A stretch of DNA of 64,000 nt, from assembly GCA_963528625.1 (NCBI GenBank), contig CAURVQ010000003.1:22096-86095 (forward strand). The letters run 5' to 3'. The stretch comes from CALHVR01 sp963528625. GTDB taxonomy: Bacteria; Fusobacteriota; Fusobacteriia; Fusobacteriales; Leptotrichiaceae. The notes under the pieces are model-generated. The model worked only from the letters and a program-made list of their open reading frames with translations, ran no database searches and had not been told where the DNA came from. Shown piece after piece: positions 25,916 through 34,187 of this stretch. A program made the translations under genes and the position numbers. Positions within the stretch are counted from its first letter, which is position 1, and every line of letters begins with the position of its first letter.

Positions 25916-26518
25916 TTATCTATCATATAAATAATACAAAGTATTTGAAAAACGACTTATATTATATTGATCTTTTAAAGTGAAATCAAAATTAGGTGTA
26001 TCAAATCCATTTGTAATTATATTTACTGTTATTTCTATCCTATCTGCCCCACTATAAGCTCCAATATCTCCAAATACTATTTTTCCACCAATAGCTCCCT
26101 TTATTGCCATATCTTTTCTCATTACTTTTATATCGTAAATGCTTTCATAAGGAATATATTGCCAAAATATTCCAGATTGACATATTAATATATTTTTATT
26201 TTCATATAAAACTATATACTCTCCAGCATTTGAAAAAATCTCTCTTGGTGAATTATCAAAAAAATCTATAATATTTTGTAAATGTTTTTCTTTCCAAATT
26301 CTAGTCCCGCCAGTTCCAAGCCATATATTTTCATAAAATTTATTTTCTTTAATAAATTCTCTACTAGCTCCATACCTTTCAACTGCTTCATTTATGCTTT
26401 TATTGATTTGTATTTTATACATAATTCCTATTATAATTAATATTATTAAAAATATTAAAGATTGTACTGGAAAAAATATTGACATAACTAATAAAAATGC
26501 AAAAAATGCTAAGCACAT
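25916..26518 (-). CDS. Moron-encoded membrane protein, unknown
   Basis: A 200-aa protein. The N-terminus has two close hydrophobic segments (about 3-20 and 22-34), then a soluble domain with RIWKEKHLQNIIDFFDNSP and MRKDMAIKGAIGGKIVFGDIGAYSG, resembling a PH-like fold protein. It has its own promoter and terminator and interrupts the tail genes between tube and chaperone, so it is not structural. Candidate superinfection-exclusion or lysogenic-conversion protein; that role is inference. SD GGAGG. Confidence 0.7.
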   Translation of the reverse strand: MCLAFFAFLLVMSIFFPVQSLIFLIILIIIGIMYKIQINKSINEAVERYGASREFIKENKFYENIWLGTGGTRIWKEKHLQNIIDFFDNSPREIFSNAGEYIVLYENKNILICQSGIFWQYIPYESIYDIKVMRKDMAIKGAIGGKIVFGDIGAYSGADRIEITVNIITNGFDTPNFDFTLKDQYNISRFSNTLYYLYDR

Positions 26519-26549
26519 TGTATATCCTCCACTTTAATTTATTTATATA

Positions 26550-26578
26550 ATTATATCTTATAAACACCGTAAAATCAA
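26550..26578 (-). promoter_or_regulatory. Promoter of the 200-aa moron gene
   Basis: Minus-strand TTGATT (26573-26578), 17-nt spacer, TATAAT (26550-26555). Confidence 0.8.
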
Positions 26579-26602
26579 TTATTTATTGTTTATTTCTATA
26601 AA

Positions 26603-26638
26603 AATATTAAATCACGATTATTAAATTGCCATTGTCCT
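26603..26638. repeat. R-type moron-site element, copy 4
   Basis: Contains ATCACGATTATTAAATTG and ends in CATTGTCCT like the other R elements. The first 24 bases are the inverted copy of 25,891-25,914. Confidence 0.85.
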
Positions 26639-26646
26639 ATTATTTT

Positions 26647-27081
26647 TTATCCTAATGCTACATAAACTCTATTTTCTGCTTCAAATTCCCAAGCTCTCGC
26701 CTCTGTTCCTGTTTCATTCCCAAATTTTAATGACGCTTTCTTTTTAAACGACACATTATTATAAATATAACTTTCTCCAGTATTTGGGTCTGTTACTGTT
26801 ATCATCATTGGAAATACTCCTTTTGAGGCTTGCCATAATTGATATATCATTTCCATTGTTTTATGTTCACTTGATCCGTATAAAAAACTAATTGTTATAT
26901 TTACACTATTATCAACTGATACATTTACTACTTTTTGCCCACAACTTCCTATTGTTGAACTTGCACTTTCTGTATTTGGGTCATCTTCAAATCCATCTTC
27001 GTGTCTACATTTCAATATATAAGGTATTCCACCTGCCATCAAAACTATTTGAACATTATCTACATTATATTGTTTTGCCAT
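26647..27081 (-). CDS. Tail tube protein (myophage core)
   Basis: A 144-aa protein directly after the sheath gene. It resembles DUF3277-type phage structural/tube proteins, with ASSTIGSCGQKVVNVSVDNS and FPMMITVTDPNTGESYIYNN. SD AGGAGG. The inner tube of a contractile tail. Confidence 0.8.
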   Translation of the reverse strand: MAKQYNVDNVQIVLMAGGIPYILKCRHEDGFEDDPNTESASSTIGSCGQKVVNVSVDNSVNITISFLYGSSEHKTMEMIYQLWQASKGVFPMMITVTDPNTGESYIYNNVSFKKKASLKFGNETGTEARAWEFEAENRVYVALG

Positions 27082-27091
27082 TTATTTCCTC

Positions 27092-28246
27092 CTAATTTTC
27101 AAATATTAATTCTCCATCGGTATCAACAGTTCCTCTTAAACTTACATATCTAACAGAATTTAAATAAGTTAATTTTAAATCAAAATCAAATTTACCCTCT
27201 CTTAAACTTTCTTGATTTAATTCTTTTACTGTTAATTCTCCTAATTTTATTTTTATTGTATTTCCATTTTTATCTTTTTGAGAAATTGTACCAAAATAAT
27301 TCCCATTTTCGTCGGTCATAAACATTCCCTCGCTTGCACCAATTCTACACACTTCTAATATTGTTGCAGTTACTAATGCTTTTCCTTGGTCATTTATCGG
27401 TATTTTATCTTTAGTCACTTGTAAAATTGTCATATCTTTTTTTAATTTATCTCTTAACCATATTTCAACCAATTTCAATTCTACAAATGTTTTATTATCT
27501 GAATTCATCCCATTTACTAAATGAAAATATCCTCTTGTTGGTTTTGATAAATAGTTCAATCCATTATCCCAAAATGTTTTTTGCTCTGTTTTTGTAAAGT
27601 TTTCTTGAACAAATCCATCTACTTTTGTTGAATGTCCTGCCCAACTTCCTAAAGCTTTATATCCTACTGTTCCACCAAAGAAAGCTCCAGTTAAATATTG
27701 TCCATTAGTAACATTTTTACTTCCCTCTACTATAAAACAAACATTATTTGCATTTGAATTTTTTTGTAATTCTGTAATTAAAGTTATATTATTTAATTTT
27801 TCATATTCTATTCCTATCGCAAATTGTTTTTCTTTATCTGTTTTAGCATATTCTACAATACTTTCTATGTATGCTTTTTCTGTTGCATTTGCTAAATTTA
27901 ACACCGTAATCCAGTTAGTACATTCAAATGCTTTTTCATTATCTTCATACGATTTTATTAATTGTGTAAATGATGTTGCTGTTTTATTTCCGTATATAAC
28001 CACGTTTATTGGTGTATAGTTTTGTGTATATGCACTTCTAATCAATTTATAAAAATTATGATTTTCATCCAATCCCTCTATTGATAATTCCAATACATCC
28101 GAAGCATTAGTTATAAATGTTGGCTCTATATTGAACTCTTTTGTAAAAAAGATTAAACTTCTTACATCAGAGTAAAAAGCTCTATCATTATTTGTTGAAA
28201 TTTGTATATCGTTTAATGTATTCAAATCATTTTTTTCTATTGCCAT
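27092..28246 (-). CDS. Tail sheath protein (DUF3383 type)
   Basis: A 384-aa contractile sheath protein. Typical elements are FITNASDVLELSIEGLDENHNFY near residue 40, the VVIYGNKTATSFTQLI loop, LTGAFFGGTVGYKALGSWAG and a C-terminal beta region (GKFDFDLKLTYLNSVRYVSL). ATG 28246 has SD GGGAGG at 4 nt. Defines the phage as myovirus-type. Confidence 0.88.
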   Translation of the reverse strand: MAIEKNDLNTLNDIQISTNNDRAFYSDVRSLIFFTKEFNIEPTFITNASDVLELSIEGLDENHNFYKLIRSAYTQNYTPINVVIYGNKTATSFTQLIKSYEDNEKAFECTNWITVLNLANATEKAYIESIVEYAKTDKEKQFAIGIEYEKLNNITLITELQKNSNANNVCFIVEGSKNVTNGQYLTGAFFGGTVGYKALGSWAGHSTKVDGFVQENFTKTEQKTFWDNGLNYLSKPTRGYFHLVNGMNSDNKTFVELKLVEIWLRDKLKKDMTILQVTKDKIPINDQGKALVTATILEVCRIGASEGMFMTDENGNYFGTISQKDKNGNTIKIKLGELTVKELNQESLREGKFDFDLKLTYLNSVRYVSLRGTVDTDGELIFEN

Positions 28247-28710
28247 TTTTCCTCCCATTTTTCTTTTTTGATTGTATGTTCTACAAAAATACTAAATTGT
28301 AATATTTGTTTAAAATATTTTCTATTTCTAAAATTAAATTCAGTATCTTGTAATTTATATACATTTCGTATTTTCCTTTTATATTTCCTATCCTTAAAAT
28401 AATTATTTGTAGCTTTCGTTGTTTTCAAAAACAAATATAATAAATTAAAAGTATTTTCTTTATTTCTTGATTCCAATGTTAATATAATTTCTATCTCTTC
28501 ATCGTACCTATATTGATTCTCAATTTCATCTACTATACCTTGTATTTCTCCAGAATAAATATTATAGAATATAATTGGAAATTCTGCATTTTCATATTGT
28601 TCTCCTAAAATCTCATCCCTTTTTTCTTCATTTATCACTTGATCTATACTAAATTTTTTACAAATATTTTGAATATCTATAATTATTTCTTTTTTAATCT
28701 CTTCTATCAT
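28237..28710 (-). CDS. Tail terminator-like protein
   Basis: A 157-aa protein located between neck genes and sheath, the tail completion position. Pattern EEIEIILTLESRNKENTFNLLYLFLK and a C-terminal beta strand (KQILQFSIFVEH) are compatible with tail-terminator folds of this phage group. Family by context. Confidence 0.6.
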   Translation of the reverse strand: MIEEIKKEIIIDIQNICKKFSIDQVINEEKRDEILGEQYENAEFPIIFYNIYSGEIQGIVDEIENQYRYDEEIEIILTLESRNKENTFNLLYLFLKTTKATNNYFKDRKYKRKIRNVYKLQDTEFNFRNRKYFKQILQFSIFVEHTIKKEKWEEKWQ

Positions 28711-29077
28711 CTATATTCAACCCTAATCTTAAAAATACATCGTAATTATTTTCAATATTTATTACTTTATATATTTTATTTTTATATTTTATACGCATAT
28801 TTTCACTAATTTTAAACTCATCATTTTCATTTAAAATATAATATGCTTCTTTTTCAAATGATAAAAAAGAATTTTCAATAGTTGATATTTGTACACTACT
28901 AATTTTCTTTGGTGTCATAATCGCCATTTTTACTTTTATTTCTTCTCTTGATAATATTGGATTACCGTATTCATCTAATTTAAGCTTTTTATTTTCTACT
29001 AAAATAATTACATTGTCTTCAAATAATTTAATAACTTTTAAAATTTTTAAAATTGCTTTTTTCATTTTTCTTTTCAT
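28694..29077 (-). CDS. Head closure / head-tail joining-like protein
   Basis: A 127-aa protein, start overlapping its neighbours on both sides (17 and 1 nt). The IRYKNKIYKVINIENNYDVFLRLGL ending fits small beta-barrel head-closure proteins that follow connector genes. Assigned by position and fold guess. Confidence 0.55.
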   Translation of the reverse strand: MKRKMKKAILKILKVIKLFEDNVIILVENKKLKLDEYGNPILSREEIKVKMAIMTPKKISSVQISTIENSFLSFEKEAYYILNENDEFKISENMRIKYKNKIYKVINIENNYDVFLRLGLNIDDRRD

Positions 29078-29556
29078 TATCCTAAACCTCTTCCAACTAT
29101 TCTATTTTTATTTATTCTAGCTGCTATATTAGACTTAAACTTACCTGTATCAACCATTGGATTATTAATTCCTTTTTTCTTTATTGTTGCAGGACTATTT
29201 TTAGGTGTTTTTATACTTTCAATCATATTTTTATAATCACTACTCGTCTTAATTCCTATCTCATTCATTAAAGCACTAACGCTATAATTCTTTTTAATCA
29301 TACGATTAACACCTTTTATAAATAGTTTTTTATATTTTTCTCTATTTTTTTCTAGTACTTTTTCATTATAATTCCATCCTGGTATTCCTTTACTTGATCC
29401 ACTATCTAAAACATTTGATAAGTCAAAAGCATTAAAGCCCCCTTTAATACTATAATTAACAACTGTCCCAACTTCTATTGTTTGTGGATTTGTATTTACT
29501 ATCTTTTCAAATTGTTCTAGGTTCTTACTCTTTTTTATCTTTAGTTTGCAACTCAT
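29077..29556 (-). CDS. Neck/minor tail protein, HK97 gp10-like
   Basis: A 159-aa basic protein with NPMVDTGKFKSNIAARI near the C-terminus, a segment seen in gp10-like neck proteins (LvDTG-x-L/F--S). ATG 29556 has SD AAGGGATA. It overlaps the upstream small gene by 32 nt. Confidence 0.6.
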   Translation of the reverse strand: MSCKLKIKKSKNLEQFEKIVNTNPQTIEVGTVVNYSIKGGFNAFDLSNVLDSGSSKGIPGWNYNEKVLEKNREKYKKLFIKGVNRMIKKNYSVSALMNEIGIKTSSDYKNMIESIKTPKNSPATIKKKGINNPMVDTGKFKSNIAARINKNRIVGRGLG

Positions 29557-29749
29557 CTTTATCCCTTTGTTTTTCAACCATTTCTTCCAAAGTTATTTTT
29601 AATTCTCTTTCTTTTATCTCTTCTTCAATAAATGATTTTCTACGTGGCGTCACATTATCTATAACATTCTCTCCTACCATTAATTCAACAAAAGAAATTT
29701 TTGTTAAAAACACTTTTTCTTTTTCTTTATTAATTAACTTTAATTGCAT
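29525..29749 (-). CDS. Small phage head-tail cluster protein
   Basis: A 74-aa charged protein with ISFVELMVGENVIDNVTPRRK. ATG 29749 has a strong SD AGGAGG at 8 nt. No family recognised; part of the head-tail joining block. Confidence 0.6.
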   Translation of the reverse strand: MQLKLINKEKEKVFLTKISFVELMVGENVIDNVTPRRKSFIEEEIKERELKITLEEMVEKQRDKDELQTKDKKE

Positions 29750-29761
29750 TAAACACACCTC

Positions 29762-30067
29762 CTATATTAATGAAATATTTGCTATATTACCCTCTTCTTT
29801 TAGTTCCTCTAATAATTGATTATATAAAATATAATACTTATTCTTTTTATTCTCTTCTTGTAATGTTATATTTGATATTGAGACTGTTGTAAAATCATCT
29901 TGTTCTAATGAAGTCAATAACCAACCTAAATAATAAAATTTAAGTAAGATATTATCTTGTCCGTGCTTTTTCTCAGCTATTTCATAATAAATTTCAATAA
30001 TATCTTCATCATAATCATTGACTTCAGGTATAATTTTTTGTAATTTAACTAATTCATCTCGAAGCAT
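29762..30067 (-). CDS. Head-tail connector-like protein
   Basis: A 101-aa acidic helical protein (LRDELVKLQKIIPEVNDYDE...). Small helical proteins directly after the capsid gene are commonly DNA-packaging adaptor/connector proteins. Assignment by context only. Confidence 0.55.
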   Translation of the reverse strand: MLRDELVKLQKIIPEVNDYDEDIIEIYYEIAEKKHGQDNILLKFYYLGWLLTSLEQDDFTTVSISNITLQEENKKNKYYILYNQLLEELKEEGNIANISLI

Positions 30068-30070
30068 TTC

Positions 30071-30247
30071 TTATTCTATTACACCTTTTTGAATTAATTT
30101 TTTTTCTAATAATTCTTCAAATGTATTTTCTTCAAATTCTACAACTTCTCCTTTTTCAAATCTAGCTCCATCTAGTCTAATAGGGGTTAATACAATTCCT
30201 ACAATTTTATTTAATTTTTGTTTTTTTGTCTCTTTTATTTCTTCCAT
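30071..30247 (-). CDS. Small phage protein after major capsid
   Basis: A 58-aa protein with GIVLTPIRLDGARFEKGEVV and a helical C-terminal half. SD AGGAG at 4 nt, stop 3 nt from the next start, so clearly part of the head operon. Function unknown; size and beta-like centre would fit a head accessory protein. Confidence 0.6.
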   Translation of the reverse strand: MEEIKETKKQKLNKIVGIVLTPIRLDGARFEKGEVVEFEENTFEELLEKKLIQKGVIE

Positions 30248-30254
30248 TTTTCTC

Positions 30255-31307
30255 CTATCCTACATTTGCTATAAACATTGAATTAGTTATTGATGGATTT
30301 GGTGCTAATACAGATTCAATCACTATTGCTACATTTCTTACCGCTCCACCTTTTAATTCTTGCTCTACTTCTACTGTTGCATATGTTCCTGTTATATCTT
30401 CAACTTCTCTATCTCCATCTACTTTTAATAATTGGTCTGTTCTTGATGGAGTAGGTCCATATTCCATTGTTCCTAATTCTCCATTTGGAATTAATGTAAC
30501 TACGTTATCTGGGAATAATTGTCTAACTTGTCCTTTTATATTTATTTTTTCATCCCAAACAACTATTTTTAATCCTGTCATATCTTCAATAACTTGCCTT
30601 TTTAAATCTTCCGTAGGTAAGACATTCGTTAATTTATCTATTATAGCTTTTACTGAAGCATGATTTTTTAATTTATTGTATGTTACTCTATTCATTAAAG
30701 CTATTTCAACATTTCCACCTTCTTTTTCTACTATTTCTTTCCAAGCCACTAGATTATCCAATGGAGTTGCATTAGTATTTGACCATACGCTTGTCCCTGC
30801 TAATGTTTCTTTAAATTTAGATTCTAACCCATAATCAATTCCTTCTACTGACGATCCATTTTCATCAATAAAAGCTACAATTCCTGTTGTTAAAAATTGC
30901 ATTGTCAAATATGAAGCAACTGCTCTAGCACTTGCTAAAAATCCTGATTTACCAGCAAATTGTTTATAAATTTGATCCGTATAATTTTCTATTAATTTAA
31001 TATCTCCAGTATTTAAAATTTCTAATAATTCTTTTCTTTGTCTTTCATTTAATGCCATTTTTTCTCTAAATATTCTTTTATCTCCAGCATAATGACTTGT
31101 TATTTGAAAATCTCTCGCTTCTGGGGAAACATCTAACTCTCCTGCTTGTAATGTTTTAACTACTCCACCATTTAATGCCTTAAATATTTTTACATCAAAA
31201 TTATTAGTATAAGAAGCTGGGAACATTACTTCAGCTAATGTCGTTCCTTTTACTCCTGTATAATATTTTTTTAAATTTTTTGCATTTAATAATTCTATTA
31301 ATGTCAT
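30255..31307 (-). CDS. Major capsid protein, type E
   Basis: A 350-aa major capsid protein of the phage lambda E-like family. Landmarks are TTLAEVMFPASYTNNFDV near residue 22, ITSHYAGDKRIFREKMALNE, a GLESKFKETLAGTSVWSN beta segment and EYGPTPSRTDQLLKVD. Preceded by decoration and scaffold genes as expected. Confidence 0.9.
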   Translation of the reverse strand: MTLIELLNAKNLKKYYTGVKGTTLAEVMFPASYTNNFDVKIFKALNGGVVKTLQAGELDVSPEARDFQITSHYAGDKRIFREKMALNERQRKELLEILNTGDIKLIENYTDQIYKQFAGKSGFLASARAVASYLTMQFLTTGIVAFIDENGSSVEGIDYGLESKFKETLAGTSVWSNTNATPLDNLVAWKEIVEKEGGNVEIALMNRVTYNKLKNHASVKAIIDKLTNVLPTEDLKRQVIEDMTGLKIVVWDEKINIKGQVRQLFPDNVVTLIPNGELGTMEYGPTPSRTDQLLKVDGDREVEDITGTYATVEVEQELKGGAVRNVAIVIESVLAPNPSITNSMFIANVG

Positions 31308-31310
31308 ATT

Positions 31311-31703
31311 TTATCCCCTCTCTTTATATAAATAAGTTATTTTTTCTGGTAACATTGTTTCATCTACTGTGAAACTTGCTCCTAATTCCGTATATAATTC
31401 TTTAATTTTATCTATATATGCTATTCCTTCAATAGTTACCGCTCCTGTTTCTTCTGTTCTATAATGTTTTAATTCTACATCGTGAACTAAAATTGCATCT
31501 GCTTTTCCTGTTCCTTTAAATGGCTCTACATAATCTCCTGTTTTTCTTATATCATTTCCACTTTTTACTTTTATTAATGTTCCAGCCATTAAATATTCTT
31601 TATTTTGTTTAACATCTTTGTAAATATATCCTGTAAAATCTTCTTTTTTGAATTTTACTTTTACATTTAATCCCTCTTTGTGGATTACTGTTCTTTTTTT
31701 CAT
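31311..31703 (-). CDS. Head decoration-like protein
   Basis: A 130-aa protein between scaffold and capsid. EYLMAGTLIKVKSGNDIRKTG and DAILVHDVELKHYRTEETGAVTIEG follow the pattern of small beta decoration proteins (gpD-like/YqbC-like) that are replaced or bound on the capsid surface. SD AGGAGG. Confidence 0.65.
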   Translation of the reverse strand: MKKRTVIHKEGLNVKVKFKKEDFTGYIYKDVKQNKEYLMAGTLIKVKSGNDIRKTGDYVEPFKGTGKADAILVHDVELKHYRTEETGAVTIEGIAYIDKIKELYTELGASFTVDETMLPEKITYLYKERG

Positions 31704-31706
31704 TTT

Positions 31707-32255
31707 TTATCCTCCTATTTTTGTTAAATCTACTGATTCTGTTTTATTTTTTCCTATTAATTTTTCTATAAAATCAGTTGTTTCTTTTGTTTTGGGCTTA
31801 AAAGCCCCTTCTGTAATTGAATATTGTTTTAATAATTCTGTTTTATACGATTTTTCAATATCGGAAATTGTTTTAACTTTTAAAATCAAATCTTCTTCCG
31901 ACATTTTCGCATCTATTTCAATTAATTTTGAAAATAATGGATTGATTTTATGTTCATCTAGCAATTCAACTTTTTTTGCTGATAAATTTTTGATAGTTAA
32001 TTCATTTTTTAAATCTTCTAACTGTTTTTCTAATTTTTCTTTTTCCATTTGTGCTAATTGCTCTGCCGTTTTTCCGTTTTTTTCATAATCTTCTAATCTT
32101 TTGTTTGAATGTCCTAATTGACTTTTTAAAGATTGTATCTCTTTATCTTTCTCATCTTTAATAGCTTTTAGTTGACTTCTTAATTCTTCTAATTCCACAT
32201 TTTTTTCAATTACTTCTTCTGTTTTTTCTACATTTTCTACTTGTGTTTCTTCCAT
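31707..32255 (-). CDS. Capsid scaffold protein (DUF4355)
   Basis: A 182-aa acidic protein dominated by coiled coil (about 10-95), followed by EHKINPLFSKLIEIDAKMSEEDL and an ITEGAFKPKTKE tail. This is the usual layout of DUF4355 scaffold proteins directly upstream of capsid genes. Confidence 0.82.
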   Translation of the reverse strand: MEETQVENVEKTEEVIEKNVELEELRSQLKAIKDEKDKEIQSLKSQLGHSNKRLEDYEKNGKTAEQLAQMEKEKLEKQLEDLKNELTIKNLSAKKVELLDEHKINPLFSKLIEIDAKMSEEDLILKVKTISDIEKSYKTELLKQYSITEGAFKPKTKETTDFIEKLIGKNKTESVDLTKIGG

Positions 32256-32282
32256 TTTATACCTCTTTTCTTTAGATTATTT

Positions 32283-32372
32283 GTTTTAACTCCTATTATG
32301 GATTTAAAATATTGATACTCTATTTATTTTGTAGGATTTATCCCATTCTAACTCCTAAAAAGGATTTCTAAT
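32283..32372. repeat. Two CRISPR-repeat-like units in the head-gene gap
   Basis: Units at 32,283-32,310 and 32,345-32,372 share the pattern TAACTCCTA-n4-5-GGATTT-n2-AAT with 34 nt between them; a third partial AACTCCTAAAT follows at 32,378. Each unit has a small dyad (TCC...GGA). There is no regular array and no cas gene. The gap (32,256-32,392) has no ORF. Confidence 0.35.
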
Positions 32373-32392
32373 TCAATAACTCCTAAATTTAA

Positions 32393-32956
32393 TTAATTAT
32401 TTTTTATTTCTTCCAGTTCTTTTTTATTTTCTGCAAAATATACTGTTGCCCAACAACGACAATTCACTTCTTCTCCTGGTATTATTTCTGTATTGTCCCA
32501 CGTAAATATTTGACCATCTTTTTCTCTATGAGTTTCTCTTACTCGCTCATCTCCCATAGTATTCCATTCAAAGCATTCACTTTCTTCTGATATTATTTTT
32601 TTCAAAAAATCTTTATAGTAATTTCCAAGCATATTTCTAGATCTAAATTTTGCATTGTTTATTAATTTTTTTTTAAAATCTTTATTTTCTTTATTTTCAT
32701 TAATATATTTTTTACTTTTTTCTACCCATTCATTTATTTGTAAAATTTGATTTTTAGTTATCTCTAAATGTTTTTCAGCATTAACTTTTTTATTATACTT
32801 TCTTTCCATTTTTAAACTATAATCTAAAAATATTTTTGAAATTTTATCTTTATTCTTTATTTTTTCTCCATTTAATAACGATAATAAGAGCCGTTTAAAT
32901 TCTCTATAAAGTTTTTTTTCAATCTTTTCATCCCATTTAAAATCTATCTTAATCAT
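32393..32956 (-). CDS. Minor head protein (SPP1 gp7 / Mu F-like)
   Basis: A 187-aa head morphogenesis protein. The diagnostic C-terminal motif is present: EWNTMGDERVRETHREKDGQ followed by PGEEVNCRCWATVYF. The N-terminal part is helical and Lys-rich. It overlaps the portal gene by 8 nt. Confidence 0.88.
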   Translation of the reverse strand: MIKIDFKWDEKIEKKLYREFKRLLLSLLNGEKIKNKDKISKIFLDYSLKMERKYNKKVNAEKHLEITKNQILQINEWVEKSKKYINENKENKDFKKKLINNAKFRSRNMLGNYYKDFLKKIISEESECFEWNTMGDERVRETHREKDGQIFTWDNTEIIPGEEVNCRCWATVYFAENKKELEEIKNN

Positions 32957-34175
32957 AAATATCCTCTAAATCTTTCAATACTTGTTGACTAATTTTATTT
33001 ACAATGTCTTTTAATACATATTCTTCATCAATTTCTTTTGCTTTTATAATTACATCTAACATTTGTGATAATGTCGTTAATTTTGATTGCTTTTCACTTT
33101 CTTCAAATGTATCTAAATAAGTATAATTTATTTCAGTGTTGCTTTTTCCACTTAATGCTAAAGCTGTTTCATCTAAATGTCTTAATCCTTTTAAAAAGTC
33201 CTCTCTAAAACTTAATATTTTAGTTCTAAGTCCATTATTTTTCATTGAATAAGTTTCTTCACTAACATTTTGAGTTTCATTGTCCACTAATAAAAATTCT
33301 GGAAATAAATTTATAAGCCTCTTTTCTAATTTTTCTATATTATTTTGCATTTCTGTTACCATAGAATTTGCTAATTCAACATATTTCATATCTATTTCTT
33401 TTTCATCACTTTGCATAGCGTTTATAACTTTTTTACTTTTATAATTTGCTTCTTTTAATACTTCTGCATTATTTTTTATTGTTTCATTCACTGATTTACT
33501 ATCTGCAAATTTTCTTATATTTTTAGTAAATAATACTGGATCTCCATGAATATTAAATATTTTTCTTATATATGTTTCATTTTCATTTATTCTATCTATA
33601 ATATTTAATGCTCCAATTATATTACTATCATTTTTAAAAATTGATACTGGAATTATATCTAATATAAATGGTGTCTCAAATCTTTCTCCGTCTATTATTT
33701 CTACTTTCTTTACAGCTCCATTTTCTAATTTTATATATTCTCTTGAATAGGATTGTGTTTGTTCTTCTCCATTTTCATCATAATAAATATATTCACCCTC
33801 AACTTTAAATTTTTGGATTACTCCAAATACTTCAACTATTTCTATTTCATCTATATTATGTAAAATATATCTAATTTCATCATTTTCAGTTCTTATTACT
33901 TCAACAACAACTTCTTCATTCAAATACATTTCTTTACAAATTTTTTTACTAAACGTTGTCATATTATTTTGCAACCATATTTTTTTCAAGCTCTCATTAT
34001 CTACATCCAAGTCTTTTATACTAGTATTGATTAAACTTTTAACTATATCTTTTACAGGATTATACACATCAATAGTTTCATCAAATATATTTTTTAAATT
34101 TTTATTTATATTCTTTGGGATATATTGTGTTGCTTCATAATAATTTTTAACTCTTATTCTTTCTTCTTTATTCAC
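32949..34175 (-). CDS. Portal protein
   Basis: A 408-aa portal-type protein that forms the DNA gate at one capsid vertex. Features are its place between terminase and minor head genes, FKNDSNIIGALNIIDRINENETYIRK and SEETYSMKNNGLRTKI. The start is GTG with SD AAGGAGGTG. Divergent from common portal families but context is decisive. Confidence 0.82.
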   Translation of the reverse strand: MNKEERIRVKNYYEATQYIPKNINKNLKNIFDETIDVYNPVKDIVKSLINTSIKDLDVDNESLKKIWLQNNMTTFSKKICKEMYLNEEVVVEVIRTENDEIRYILHNIDEIEIVEVFGVIQKFKVEGEYIYYDENGEEQTQSYSREYIKLENGAVKKVEIIDGERFETPFILDIIPVSIFKNDSNIIGALNIIDRINENETYIRKIFNIHGDPVLFTKNIRKFADSKSVNETIKNNAEVLKEANYKSKKVINAMQSDEKEIDMKYVELANSMVTEMQNNIEKLEKRLINLFPEFLLVDNETQNVSEETYSMKNNGLRTKILSFREDFLKGLRHLDETALALSGKSNTEINYTYLDTFEESEKQSKLTTLSQMLDVIIKAKEIDEEYVLKDIVNKISQQVLKDLEDIYD

Positions 34176-34187
34176 TCCAACACCTCC

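Noticed and set aside
32283..32390. A true CRISPR array
   Set aside because: Units are not identical, spacing is irregular (62 then 28 nt) and no cas genes are in the window.
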